NCBI GenBank assembly: GCA_002354735.1
Contig: DEMD01000011.1
Location: 310,001-374,000 of the forward strand
Length of the DNA stretch: 64,000 bases
Source of the DNA: Gammaproteobacteria bacterium UBA2679
GTDB taxonomy: Bacteria; Pseudomonadota; Gammaproteobacteria; Pseudomonadales; Oleiphilaceae
Direction: 5' to 3'
Below are positions 35,369 to 43,837 of the stretch, one piece after another. Numbering within the stretch: the stretch's first letter is position 1; each line of letters begins with the position of its first letter. Made by a program: the position numbers and the translations under genes. Below the pieces are notes generated by a model. It had not been told where the DNA came from and did no database searches. It saw only the letters and a list, made by a program, of their open reading frames with translations.

Positions 35369-37810
35369 ATGGCCATCAAGAAAACCGAACTTTATTCCTC
35401 CCTCTGGGCTAGTTGCGATGAGCTGCGTGGGGGGATGGATGCCAGTCAGTACAAGGATTATGTGCTGACGATGCTCTTCATGAAATATGTCACGGACAAG
35501 TACAAGGGCGATCCCTATGGCATGATCGTCGTGCCCAGCGGCGCCAGTTTTGACGATATGATAGCCGCCAAGAATGACAAGGAAATTGGCGACAAGATCA
35601 ACAAGATCATCGGCGCCCTAGCCGAAGAAAACGACCTGAAAGGCGTGATCGATGTTGCCGACTTCAATGATGAGGACAAGCTCGGCAAAGGCAAGGAGAT
35701 GGTCGACCGGCTGACCAAGCTCGTCGGCATTTTTCAGGGACTGGATCTTTCGAGCAACAGGGTAGATGGTGACGACCTGCTGGGCGATGCCTACGAATAC
35801 CTGATGCGCCACTTCGCGACGGAGTCTGGCAAGAGCAAAGGGCAGTTCTATACCCCATCGGAAGTCTCGCAAATCCTCGCGAAGGTCATTGGCATACCCA
35901 AAGATTGCCTGCCATCGACCACCGTTTACGACCCGACTTGTGGCTCGGGATCCCTACTCTTGAAGGCCAGTGACGAAGCCCCACGGGGATTAAGTATCTT
36001 CGGCCAGGAAATGGATAATGCGACCAGCGCGCTGGCCCGCATGAACATGATTCTGCACAACAATGCGACGGCCAAGATCTGGAAGGGCAATACGCTGAGC
36101 GATCCTCAGTGGAAGGACGATAACCACCAGCTCAAGACCTTTGATTTTGCGGTCGCCAACCCACCGTTTTCGAACAAGAACTGGACCAGCGGCCTCAACC
36201 CCCAGGAAGATCTGTTCAAACGGTTTACCTGGGGCGTTCCACCTGAGAAGAATGGTGACTACACCTTTCTGCTGCATGTGATCAAAAGCCTGAAAAGCAC
36301 AGGCAAAGGCGCTGTTATCCTGCCGCATGGCGTGTTGTTCCGCGGTAATGCCGAAGCACGTATCCGTGAAAATCTGCTCAAGCAGGGCTATATCAAGGGC
36401 ATCATCGGCCTGCCAGCCAACCTGTTTTACGGCACTGGCATTCCTGCGTGCATCATTGTCATCGACAAGGAACAAGCGGCTGAGCGAAAAAGCGTATTCA
36501 TGATCGATGCCAGTAAAGGCTTCATGAAAGACGGTAACAAGAACCGCTTACGCAGTCAGGATATTCACAAGATCGTCGACGTGTTCAACAAGCAACTGGT
36601 CCTGCCTCGCTTCAGTCGCATGGTGCCTTTGGGTAACATCGCTGCAAACGACTATAACCTGAATATTCCCCGTTATATCGACTCGTCCGAGCCGGAAGAT
36701 CTGCACGACCTGAGCGCACACCTTCAAGGCGGTATTCCTAACCGTGACATCGACGCCCTGCAAGCCTACTGGCGTGTGTTTCCTGGCCTGCGGGCGCAGC
36801 TGTTCCAGCCGGCCCGTGATGGCTATAGCCGGGGGGTAGTCGAAGCGACCAAGGTCAAGCCAAGCATTCTGGCGCATCAGGAATTCAAGGATTTTGCAGC
36901 TCGCAGTTTACTGCCGTTCAAGGCCTGGATAAGCCAGACCAATTTGAATGACATCAAACCCGGCGACCATCCCAAAACCTTGATTGGTGGCATCTCCGAA
37001 GCATTGCTGGATCTTTATGCCAATAGTGAACTGCTGAGCAAGTATGACATCTACCAAATTCTGATGAACTACTGGGCGGAGGTGATGCAGGACGATGTGT
37101 ACGTCCTGGTTCAGGATGGCTGGCCGGCCGGCAAGCTGATTCGGAAGCTCGAGGTTCCGAAAGGTGAAAAGCTCAAGGAAACGCCGGATCTGGTCATTAA
37201 CAAAGCCAAATATAAGGCCGAACTGATTCCACCCAGCTTGATCATCGCTCGCTATTTTGCGGCAGAGCAAACCAGGCTGAATGAACTGCAAATGCAGCAG
37301 GATGCCGCTACCCAGGCACTGGAAACATTTCTGGAGGAAAACTCGTCTGAAGACGGGCTATTGAGCGCTGCAATAAATGAGAAGGACAAAGTTACGAAAG
37401 CGAGTGTCGCCGCACGCTTCAAACTCAGCACTGATAATGAAGAAAGAAGTGCGCTGAAACAGGTGGAGAAGCTTTTTAATCAGGAAGCGACTACCAAGAA
37501 AGCCGTGAAAGCAGCCCAGGATGCACTTGATCTGGCTGTATTGAAACAGTATTCAAAACTCAGTACTGAAGACATCCAGACCTTAGTCGTCAAAGATAAA
37601 TGGCTCGCCACCCTACAAGCCAATATCGTGGCCGAAATCGAGCGTGTTACCCAGCAGCTAGCCAATCGGGTGAAGGAACTGGAAGAGCGTTATGCGGAAC
37701 CGCTGCCAGCAATAAGCAAGCAGGTAGAGGCCTTGAGTGAAAAGGTCGCCGGACATCTGAGAGCCATGGGACTGGTGTGGGACGCGTCCGATATGGAGCC
37801 CGCAGAATGA
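35369..37810 (+). CDS. hsdM: Type I restriction-modification methyltransferase subunit HsdM (long form)
   Basis: The product is 813 residues from ATG 35369, preceded by AGGA; the frame opens at 35297. The N-terminal helical domain (residues 1-150; LWASCDELRGGM) leads into the methylase domain. That domain has GQFYTP, the SAM motif DPTCGSGS (from 188) and catalytic NPPF (264-267), which methylates adenine N6. The protein is about 300 residues longer than the common HsdM; the extra C terminus is partly coiled coil and probably contacts HsdS. It is the first gene of a seven-gene overlapping operon. Confidence 0.95.
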   Translation: MAIKKTELYSSLWASCDELRGGMDASQYKDYVLTMLFMKYVTDKYKGDPYGMIVVPSGASFDDMIAAKNDKEIGDKINKIIGALAEENDLKGVIDVADFNDEDKLGKGKEMVDRLTKLVGIFQGLDLSSNRVDGDDLLGDAYEYLMRHFATESGKSKGQFYTPSEVSQILAKVIGIPKDCLPSTTVYDPTCGSGSLLLKASDEAPRGLSIFGQEMDNATSALARMNMILHNNATAKIWKGNTLSDPQWKDDNHQLKTFDFAVANPPFSNKNWTSGLNPQEDLFKRFTWGVPPEKNGDYTFLLHVIKSLKSTGKGAVILPHGVLFRGNAEARIRENLLKQGYIKGIIGLPANLFYGTGIPACIIVIDKEQAAERKSVFMIDASKGFMKDGNKNRLRSQDIHKIVDVFNKQLVLPRFSRMVPLGNIAANDYNLNIPRYIDSSEPEDLHDLSAHLQGGIPNRDIDALQAYWRVFPGLRAQLFQPARDGYSRGVVEATKVKPSILAHQEFKDFAARSLLPFKAWISQTNLNDIKPGDHPKTLIGGISEALLDLYANSELLSKYDIYQILMNYWAEVMQDDVYVLVQDGWPAGKLIRKLEVPKGEKLKETPDLVINKAKYKAELIPPSLIIARYFAAEQTRLNELQMQQDAATQALETFLEENSSEDGLLSAAINEKDKVTKASVAARFKLSTDNEERSALKQVEKLFNQEATTKKAVKAAQDALDLAVLKQYSKLSTEDIQTLVVKDKWLATLQANIVAEIERVTQQLANRVKELEERYAEPLPAISKQVEALSEKVAGHLRAMGLVWDASDMEPAE

Positions 37811-38835
37811 GCAAGCCTGCCAGCACCACTTTGCCTGAAGGCTACCAGACTCTACAGAAGCAAATTTCCGATACCTATTCGCAAGGCCGCGCCCAGGCCT
37901 TTCAGGCTGTCAATACGCAACTGGTGGAAACCTACTGGCTGCTTGGCCGGCACATTGTTGAGTTTGAACAGGGCGGTAAAGAGCGCGCAGAGTATGGTCA
38001 AAATCTGATTAAGCAGCTGGCAGCCGATTTAGCTCTGCGTCATGGGCGGGGTTTTAGCCGCAGCAATCTCATTCGCTTCCGCCAGTTCTATCTGACCTAC
38101 CCAAAAGGTGCAACACTGTCGCACCTTTTCAGTTGGTCGCATATTATCGAGCTATTGAAAATCGATGACCCTCTGGAACGAAGCTTCTATGAACAGCAAT
38201 GTCAAAAGGAGCGCTGGTCGGTCAGAGAACTAATCCGTCAAAAAGAGAGTGGGTTATTTCTGCGCCTGGCCGCAAGCAAGGACAGGGACGGCGTTCTGCA
38301 ATTGGCCAAGGAGGGCCAGGTGATCCAGCAGCCCACCGACCTGTTGCGTGAGCCCTACGTGTTCGAGTTCCTGAAAACTCCAGAGCCTTACCAGGTCTCC
38401 GAAACCCAACTTGAAACCTTGCTCTGCGACCACCTGCAAGCCTTTTTGCTGGAGCTGGGCAAGGGCTTTACCTATGTCGGCCGACAATACCGCATCACCC
38501 TCAACAACACCCATTACAAAGTCGACCTGGTATTTTACCACCGCATTCTGCGTTGCTTCGTGCTGATCGACCTGAAGCTGGGGGAGGTCCGACACCACGA
38601 CATCGGCCAGATGAATATGTACCTGGGCTATTTTGCCAATGAAGAAAACACCGAAGGTGAAAACCCACCGATCGGCATCATTCTCAGCAGAAATAAAGAT
38701 GAACTACTCGTCGAATACGCCACCTATAACCTCGATAGCCAACTGTTCGTGCAGAAATACCAGCTGTACCTGCCAGACCGCGAGAGTTTGAAGCGCGAGC
38801 TGGAGTTGACCTTGCAGGAGGCGAGTGATGAGTAG
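37807..38835 (+). CDS. DUF1016/YhcG-family PDDEXK nuclease
   Basis: The 342-residue protein begins at ATG 37807, overlapping the hsdM stop by 4 nt. The N-terminal DUF1016 helical domain (YGQNLIKQLAADL; FSRSNLIRFRQFY; FSWSHIIELLKI) is followed by a C-terminal PDDEXK fold with VDLVFYHR and LIDLKLGEV, where DLK takes the place of ExK. Members are common accessories of type I restriction operons; their exact role is not settled, and structural help or a second nuclease is possible. It lies exactly between the methylase and specificity genes. Confidence 0.88.
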   Translation: MSKPASTTLPEGYQTLQKQISDTYSQGRAQAFQAVNTQLVETYWLLGRHIVEFEQGGKERAEYGQNLIKQLAADLALRHGRGFSRSNLIRFRQFYLTYPKGATLSHLFSWSHIIELLKIDDPLERSFYEQQCQKERWSVRELIRQKESGLFLRLAASKDRDGVLQLAKEGQVIQQPTDLLREPYVFEFLKTPEPYQVSETQLETLLCDHLQAFLLELGKGFTYVGRQYRITLNNTHYKVDLVFYHRILRCFVLIDLKLGEVRHHDIGQMNMYLGYFANEENTEGENPPIGIILSRNKDELLVEYATYNLDSQLFVQKYQLYLPDRESLKRELELTLQEASDE

Positions 38836-40123
38836 TTTTGATCAAATAGCTGAGGCAAGTGCTGACTATCTGAGGGCAGGGGAGCTGGTGCCGGTTGGCT
38901 ATAGAAATACCGAAGCGGGGGTGATTCCAGAGGATTGGACGGTTCGCCGACTCGGTGAATTAGCGGTCTTTATAGGGTCAGGTACTACAAACACTAAAGA
39001 GACGGGTGAGTACCCACTTTTCGGTTCAACGGGGTTGATTGGAACTTGCACAGCTCCGATATATGAAGGGGAGGCAATCCTAGTGGCACGTGTTGGTGCA
39101 AATGCTGGAAAGCTAAACTTTGTAAGTGGGCAGTATGGAGTTTCGGATAACACAATTATCTTAAGATTAGATTCAGAAATTAATATTATTTATTTGAAGT
39201 ACTGGCTGCTTAGAAAGAACCTGAATTCTCTAGTATTTGGCTCTGGCCAGCCACTTATTACAGGCACTCAAATTAAGTCGCTGCCGTTAGCAATTCCTCC
39301 TCAAAAGGAACAAGCCGCGATAGCCAAGGCCCTGTCCGACATTGACGAATTACTAACCTCACTGAACAAATTTATCGCCAAAAAACAGGCCATCAAAACC
39401 GCCACCATGCAACAATTGCTTACCGGTAAAACCCGCCTGCCGGCTTTTGCATTGCGTGAGGATGGGACGCGGAAGGGTTATACAGATAGTGAGTTGGGAG
39501 AAATTCCGGAGGATTGGAATATCAAAAACATTGAAGATATCGCTACCGTCAAGGGAGGGAAGCGGCTACCTAAAGGTGAGCAACTTTTAACAACACCAAC
39601 TAAACACCCCTATATTAGAGTGGCTGATATGTTTTATGGTGGGGTTACCACTGACGATTTACGCTTTGTTCCTGAACATGTTGCACCGCTGATCAAAAAC
39701 TACACCATGAATGAAAACGAGATCTTCATAAGTGTGGCAGGAACTTTGGGGATAGTTGGAAAGATTCCGAAACTACTGAACGGAGCCAATTTGACCGAAA
39801 ACGCAGATAGGATCAGCACTGAAATTAATCCTGATTTTTTATTGTACTGGCTGATGGCCGAAAAAATTCAGAATGAGATTGCGCAACAATCTACTGTCGG
39901 AGCACAGCCGAAATTAGCATTAGCCAGAATTCAGCAGTTTCCCGTGCCGGTTCCTCTACAAGATAGGGAGCAGGCAGCAATAGCCACAATACTCTCCGAC
40001 ATGCACATCGAAATACAAACCTTAGAAAAACGACTGTTCAAAACCCGCCAAATCAAACAGGGCATGATGCAAGAGTTGCTGACGGGTAAGACACGCTTGA
40101 TTCAAGGGAGTGAGGCTAGATGA
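38828..40123 (+). CDS. hsdS: Type I specificity subunit HsdS
   Basis: The 431-residue protein has two target-recognition domains. Each opens with a similar phrase (GVIPEDWTVRRLGEL; GEIPEDWNIKNIEDI) and is followed by a helical spacer with EQAAIA and a LLTGKTRLP-type end. The two half-repeats recognise the two halves of a bipartite DNA target. Codons in both recognition domains are clearly AT-richer than hsdM, as expected for exchangeable specificity segments. ATG 38828 is preceded by GGAGG and overlaps the previous gene by 8 nt. Confidence 0.93.
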   Translation: MSSFDQIAEASADYLRAGELVPVGYRNTEAGVIPEDWTVRRLGELAVFIGSGTTNTKETGEYPLFGSTGLIGTCTAPIYEGEAILVARVGANAGKLNFVSGQYGVSDNTIILRLDSEINIIYLKYWLLRKNLNSLVFGSGQPLITGTQIKSLPLAIPPQKEQAAIAKALSDIDELLTSLNKFIAKKQAIKTATMQQLLTGKTRLPAFALREDGTRKGYTDSELGEIPEDWNIKNIEDIATVKGGKRLPKGEQLLTTPTKHPYIRVADMFYGGVTTDDLRFVPEHVAPLIKNYTMNENEIFISVAGTLGIVGKIPKLLNGANLTENADRISTEINPDFLLYWLMAEKIQNEIAQQSTVGAQPKLALARIQQFPVPVPLQDREQAAIATILSDMHIEIQTLEKRLFKTRQIKQGMMQELLTGKTRLIQGSEAR

Positions 40124-41937
40124 GCATCCAAATAGATATTCTTCGGATATCCGGCTTTCGGGGTGTAACCAATATCGAAATAGCCTTACCGAGAGTTACC
40201 GTATTGCTAGGCCAAAATAATGCTGGCAAAACATCAGTTATAAAAGCATTGCAATTAGCAATAGGTGACTATTCACGTTACTTGTCTGATGAAGATTTCC
40301 ATATTTGTGAAGCTGGTAAGCGCCAAGATACTATCACTGTCGACATTAGATTCATACCCGTTGAAGGTAAGGTTAGATCCAGCGAATTTTCAGAGGAATG
40401 GCAACAGGAGTTTGGTTCTAAAATTCAGGCAGAGGCAGATGGCAAACAGTATGCAGCAATTAGAACGATCGCGAGACCTGATAGGGTAAAAGGTGGATAC
40501 ATCATCGATCGTTACGAGATGGAATCGTGGCCTGAAAATACCGGATGGGAAAAGGTTAGTTTTAGGAAAAAGCTTGGAAAACGACTGGAGTCTGTGCCTT
40601 TTATTCCGATTGATGCACAACGAGATATACATACTGAATTGAAAGAAAAGTCTTCGTTTGTGGGGCGCGTGCTGTCAAGCGTTGAATACGATGATAAAGA
40701 CGTTGCTGAGCTAGAGCGGATGGTGGCCGAAGTCAACAAAGAGGCTATAGAGAAGAGCGAGCCACTCAAGCGATTGAAGACCCATCTAGACAATCTGGAT
40801 CAATCATTTGAAGGGTCTGGTCAAACAGAGCTCACCCCATTTCCCAAGAAAATTCGTGATCTTTCAAAGCGATTTAGTGTGAATTTTGGCGAATCAGAAA
40901 AAAGCTCATTCTCAATGGAATATCACGGTATGGGCACGCGTAGCTGGGCATCTATGCTGACCGTTAAAGCCTTCACCGAACTCTTGGCCAAGAATCACGA
41001 AGAGGAAGCTGAACCCTTCTTCCCAATTATGGCCGCCGAAGAGCCTGAAGCACACCTGCACCCGAATGCACAGAGAACTTTGTATCGGCAACTCATCGAT
41101 GTGCCTGGACAGGTGATTATTAGCACTCACTCGCCATATATTGCGGGCTTGGCTGAGCTGCATGAAATTAAGTACCTAAGCAAGCCGGAGAATTCAGTTC
41201 AGGTATATCAGCTTAGAGCCGATTTTGAAAACGATGATCTAAGGAAATTGAAAAGAGAGGTCGTTCATTCCCGTGGTGAGCTTCTGTTCTCTAAAGCAAT
41301 AGTCTTATCAGAAGGGGAGACAGAAGAGCAAGCCCTGCCTGAATTGTTTGAGTCCTATACTGGAAAACACCCCTTTTCGCTCGGTATAAATTTCGTGGGT
41401 GTTAATGGCTCAGGCGCGAAGTATCGGCCGTTTCTAATTTTGGCGAAAGACTTCAATATACCAGTGTATATATTTAGTGATGGTGAAGAAAAAACGGTTG
41501 AAGAGCTCAAGAAGAATTATAAAAAAGTCTTTGGGGATGACGATATCGAGAAAGCCACCAATATCACTATACTTGTAGGCACTGACTTTGAGGGTTATCT
41601 GTTAGATCAAGGGTATAACGAGCTGATAGAACAGACGATTCATGAGGTAGCAGGTGCTGGCGCCGTTGATAATTGGATCCAAAAGCGAAATGGAACACCT
41701 TTAAAACCGATTAAATCCGACAAGCCGCCCTGCAATGCCTGTAAGCAGCCTATATTTGAGGCGGAGCTACGAGACTATAGCGGTGCGGATGGACGCGTTC
41801 GAGCAATCCTCGAAATCTTGGATTCAAGTAAGCCCCTTTATGCAAAGGCAATTACCGATAATCTGACTAAGTTGTCAAAAGAAAAGCTTCCGTTGAAGGT
41901 TGTTGAATTATTCAAACAAATTGAGTCTGGAGTCTGA
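40120..41937 (+). CDS. gajA: Gabija GajA: OLD-family ATPase-TOPRIM nuclease
   Basis: The 605-residue protein has an ABC-type ATPase N terminus with Walker A GQNNAGKTS (31-39), then EEPEAHLHP (307-315) and STHSPYI. A TOPRIM nuclease follows with metal-binding SEGETEE (397-403), VNGSGAK and FSDGE (452-456). Length and order match GajA, which nicks specific DNA when nucleotide levels fall during phage infection. Its partner, a UvrD-like helicase, follows at once. A lone CxxC (CNAC) near residue 540 is an extra. The gene is AT-rich compared with hsdM and hsdR, which suggests that the pair arrived separately. The start overlaps the hsdS stop by 4 nt. Confidence 0.88.
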   Translation: MSIQIDILRISGFRGVTNIEIALPRVTVLLGQNNAGKTSVIKALQLAIGDYSRYLSDEDFHICEAGKRQDTITVDIRFIPVEGKVRSSEFSEEWQQEFGSKIQAEADGKQYAAIRTIARPDRVKGGYIIDRYEMESWPENTGWEKVSFRKKLGKRLESVPFIPIDAQRDIHTELKEKSSFVGRVLSSVEYDDKDVAELERMVAEVNKEAIEKSEPLKRLKTHLDNLDQSFEGSGQTELTPFPKKIRDLSKRFSVNFGESEKSSFSMEYHGMGTRSWASMLTVKAFTELLAKNHEEEAEPFFPIMAAEEPEAHLHPNAQRTLYRQLIDVPGQVIISTHSPYIAGLAELHEIKYLSKPENSVQVYQLRADFENDDLRKLKREVVHSRGELLFSKAIVLSEGETEEQALPELFESYTGKHPFSLGINFVGVNGSGAKYRPFLILAKDFNIPVYIFSDGEEKTVEELKKNYKKVFGDDDIEKATNITILVGTDFEGYLLDQGYNELIEQTIHEVAGAGAVDNWIQKRNGTPLKPIKSDKPPCNACKQPIFEAELRDYSGADGRVRAILEILDSSKPLYAKAITDNLTKLSKEKLPLKVVELFKQIESGV

Positions 41938-41938
41938 T

Positions 41939-43837
41939 GTGAATCTATCGAATGCCCAGCGCCAGATAGTTGAAGCTCCTGTAGATACAGCTATTCAAGT
42001 GCTTGCTTCAGCCGGATCAGGTAAGACACGAGTTTTGACAGAGCGCGTCCGGCATATGTTGGGGAAAACCAAAAAAGAGGGTGTTATCGCTCTTACTTTC
42101 ACCAATAAAGCAGCCGAAGAGATGAGTACACGCTTAGCTGACTTAGAGCAGGTAGAGAACAGGGCCTGGATTGCTACGATTCATTCAGTCGCACAGCGAA
42201 TTTTAGAGAAATATGGTCATACCGTTGGCTTGCCGCAGGAGTTGCACATATATGAGAGAGATAAAGACCGTATGGAAGTCTTTATGCAATCCTTGCGTGA
42301 AGATGGCATCGATATAGATGACTATCTAAATATTCACGATTCAAGGGAGTTAAAAAGCAGGGAAAGAAACTTTCAATCCTATATGAATATTTTCGCTAAA
42401 ATTAAAAGAGAGCTGCTAACAGAGCTAGAAGTCACTGAATTGTACCCAAATAACGAGGTTTGGAAAACATATCAGGATTATCAGGCGGCCTTGCTTAATA
42501 GCGGTGGAATCGATTATGACGATATTTTGGTGTATGCGCATAAAATACTGCTAGATCACGATTGGGTCGCAAAAATATACCGATCACAGTATAAGCATGT
42601 CTGCGTTGATGAGGCCCAAGATCTGAATAAAGTACAGTATGAGTTCATCAAAGTGCTTTGCGGCGATGTAATAAAAAGTGTTTTGATGGTAGGGGACCCT
42701 AATCAAATGATATATGGGTTTAATGGGTCATCAAACGACTATCTTTGCTCACATTTTGTCGATGATTTTACGCCTCAACAGTTTGAGTTGAAGGAAAACT
42801 ATCGCAGCACTAAGGCGGTCATTCGTGCGGCAAACCAGTTGCGGCCAAGCTCACAAGCAGAAATGGATTACGCGTTAGAGGGTGGCGTTAAGGTCTCAGG
42901 TTTTGATTCGGAAGAAGATGAAGCAGCGGCGGTTGTTGCCACCATAAGGAATCTTTTGGATTTGAAAGTTCACGATGAGATCGAAGGCGAAATATCGCTT
43001 GGCAATATGGTGGTGATTGGCCGCAATAGATTCGTTTTTTCAAAGCTCGAAAAATGTCTTGAGGATAATTTGATACCTTACTCATTGAGAAAGGGTGAAA
43101 GACAGCTTGAGCCATCTACTCGATTTGGCAAAGTTTTGGACTATGCCATACGGTTGAAGCTGAACGCTAAAGATTGGGTCGATGGGAAGAAATTGTGTCA
43201 GGTGCTAGGCATTTCTGAGCCAGATAACTGGACGACAGATGTATTGCAAGGTTTGGCAGCGAAAATCTCATTATCATCAGCTGATTGCTACTCTAAGATA
43301 TTCCAAGAGCTGCTTTCTGCGATTGATAACCTGGATGTCGATAGCCCTAGAATTGCCAAGCTAGTTAAAGATTTTAATACCCTTCTTACCTCATTGGTTG
43401 AAAATCATAATGATGCTTCGGACAACAGAATAGAAGACGTAAAGCTGAGTTTAGAAGAGCTCGATGAATTCAATCGCACTTGGACGCGCTTCAAGCGAAA
43501 GGGGCTGGGTGATTCCTTGGTTGCATTTCGCAATGCATTAGCCCTCGGCCAACTGTCTGATAATATCCAAGATGACGGCCTAACGTTGAGCACTGTTCAT
43601 ACCATGAAGGGGCTTGAAAAGGATATCGTGTTTTTAATTAGTATGTGTGAAGGTGTTTTTCCAGACTATAGGGCAATCAACTCAAAGGAGCTCGACGAGG
43701 AGAGGAATAACGCCTTTGTCGCTGTAACAAGGGCCAAACGATGGCTCTATGTTTCTTACCCTAAGCAAAGAATGATGCCTTGGGGTGATAGGAAATTTCA
43801 GCGGAAGTCTCGCTTTGTTGCGGAAATAGAGGCATGA
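41939..43837 (+). CDS. gajB: Gabija GajB: UvrD-like superfamily 1 helicase
   Basis: The 632-residue product starts at GTG 41939, two bases after the gajA stop, with GGAG 8 nt upstream. Helicase motifs are complete: ASAGSGKT (23-30), TFTNKAAEEM, DEAQDLN, GDPNQMIYGF, ENYRST, STVHTMKGLE and AVTRAKRWLYVSY. GajB senses DNA ends or termini made by GajA and hydrolyses nucleotides; together they stop phage replication. At 632 residues it is somewhat longer than typical GajB (about 500). A generic UvrD/Rep paralogue is excluded by its coupling to gajA. Confidence 0.87.
   Translation: MNLSNAQRQIVEAPVDTAIQVLASAGSGKTRVLTERVRHMLGKTKKEGVIALTFTNKAAEEMSTRLADLEQVENRAWIATIHSVAQRILEKYGHTVGLPQELHIYERDKDRMEVFMQSLREDGIDIDDYLNIHDSRELKSRERNFQSYMNIFAKIKRELLTELEVTELYPNNEVWKTYQDYQAALLNSGGIDYDDILVYAHKILLDHDWVAKIYRSQYKHVCVDEAQDLNKVQYEFIKVLCGDVIKSVLMVGDPNQMIYGFNGSSNDYLCSHFVDDFTPQQFELKENYRSTKAVIRAANQLRPSSQAEMDYALEGGVKVSGFDSEEDEAAAVVATIRNLLDLKVHDEIEGEISLGNMVVIGRNRFVFSKLEKCLEDNLIPYSLRKGERQLEPSTRFGKVLDYAIRLKLNAKDWVDGKKLCQVLGISEPDNWTTDVLQGLAAKISLSSADCYSKIFQELLSAIDNLDVDSPRIAKLVKDFNTLLTSLVENHNDASDNRIEDVKLSLEELDEFNRTWTRFKRKGLGDSLVAFRNALALGQLSDNIQDDGLTLSTVHTMKGLEKDIVFLISMCEGVFPDYRAINSKELDEERNNAFVAVTRAKRWLYVSYPKQRMMPWGDRKFQRKSRFVAEIEA

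Noticed and set aside
41939..43837. Housekeeping UvrD or Rep helicase
   Set aside because: Coupling to an OLD-family nuclease gene within a restriction operon and the differing composition favour GajB.
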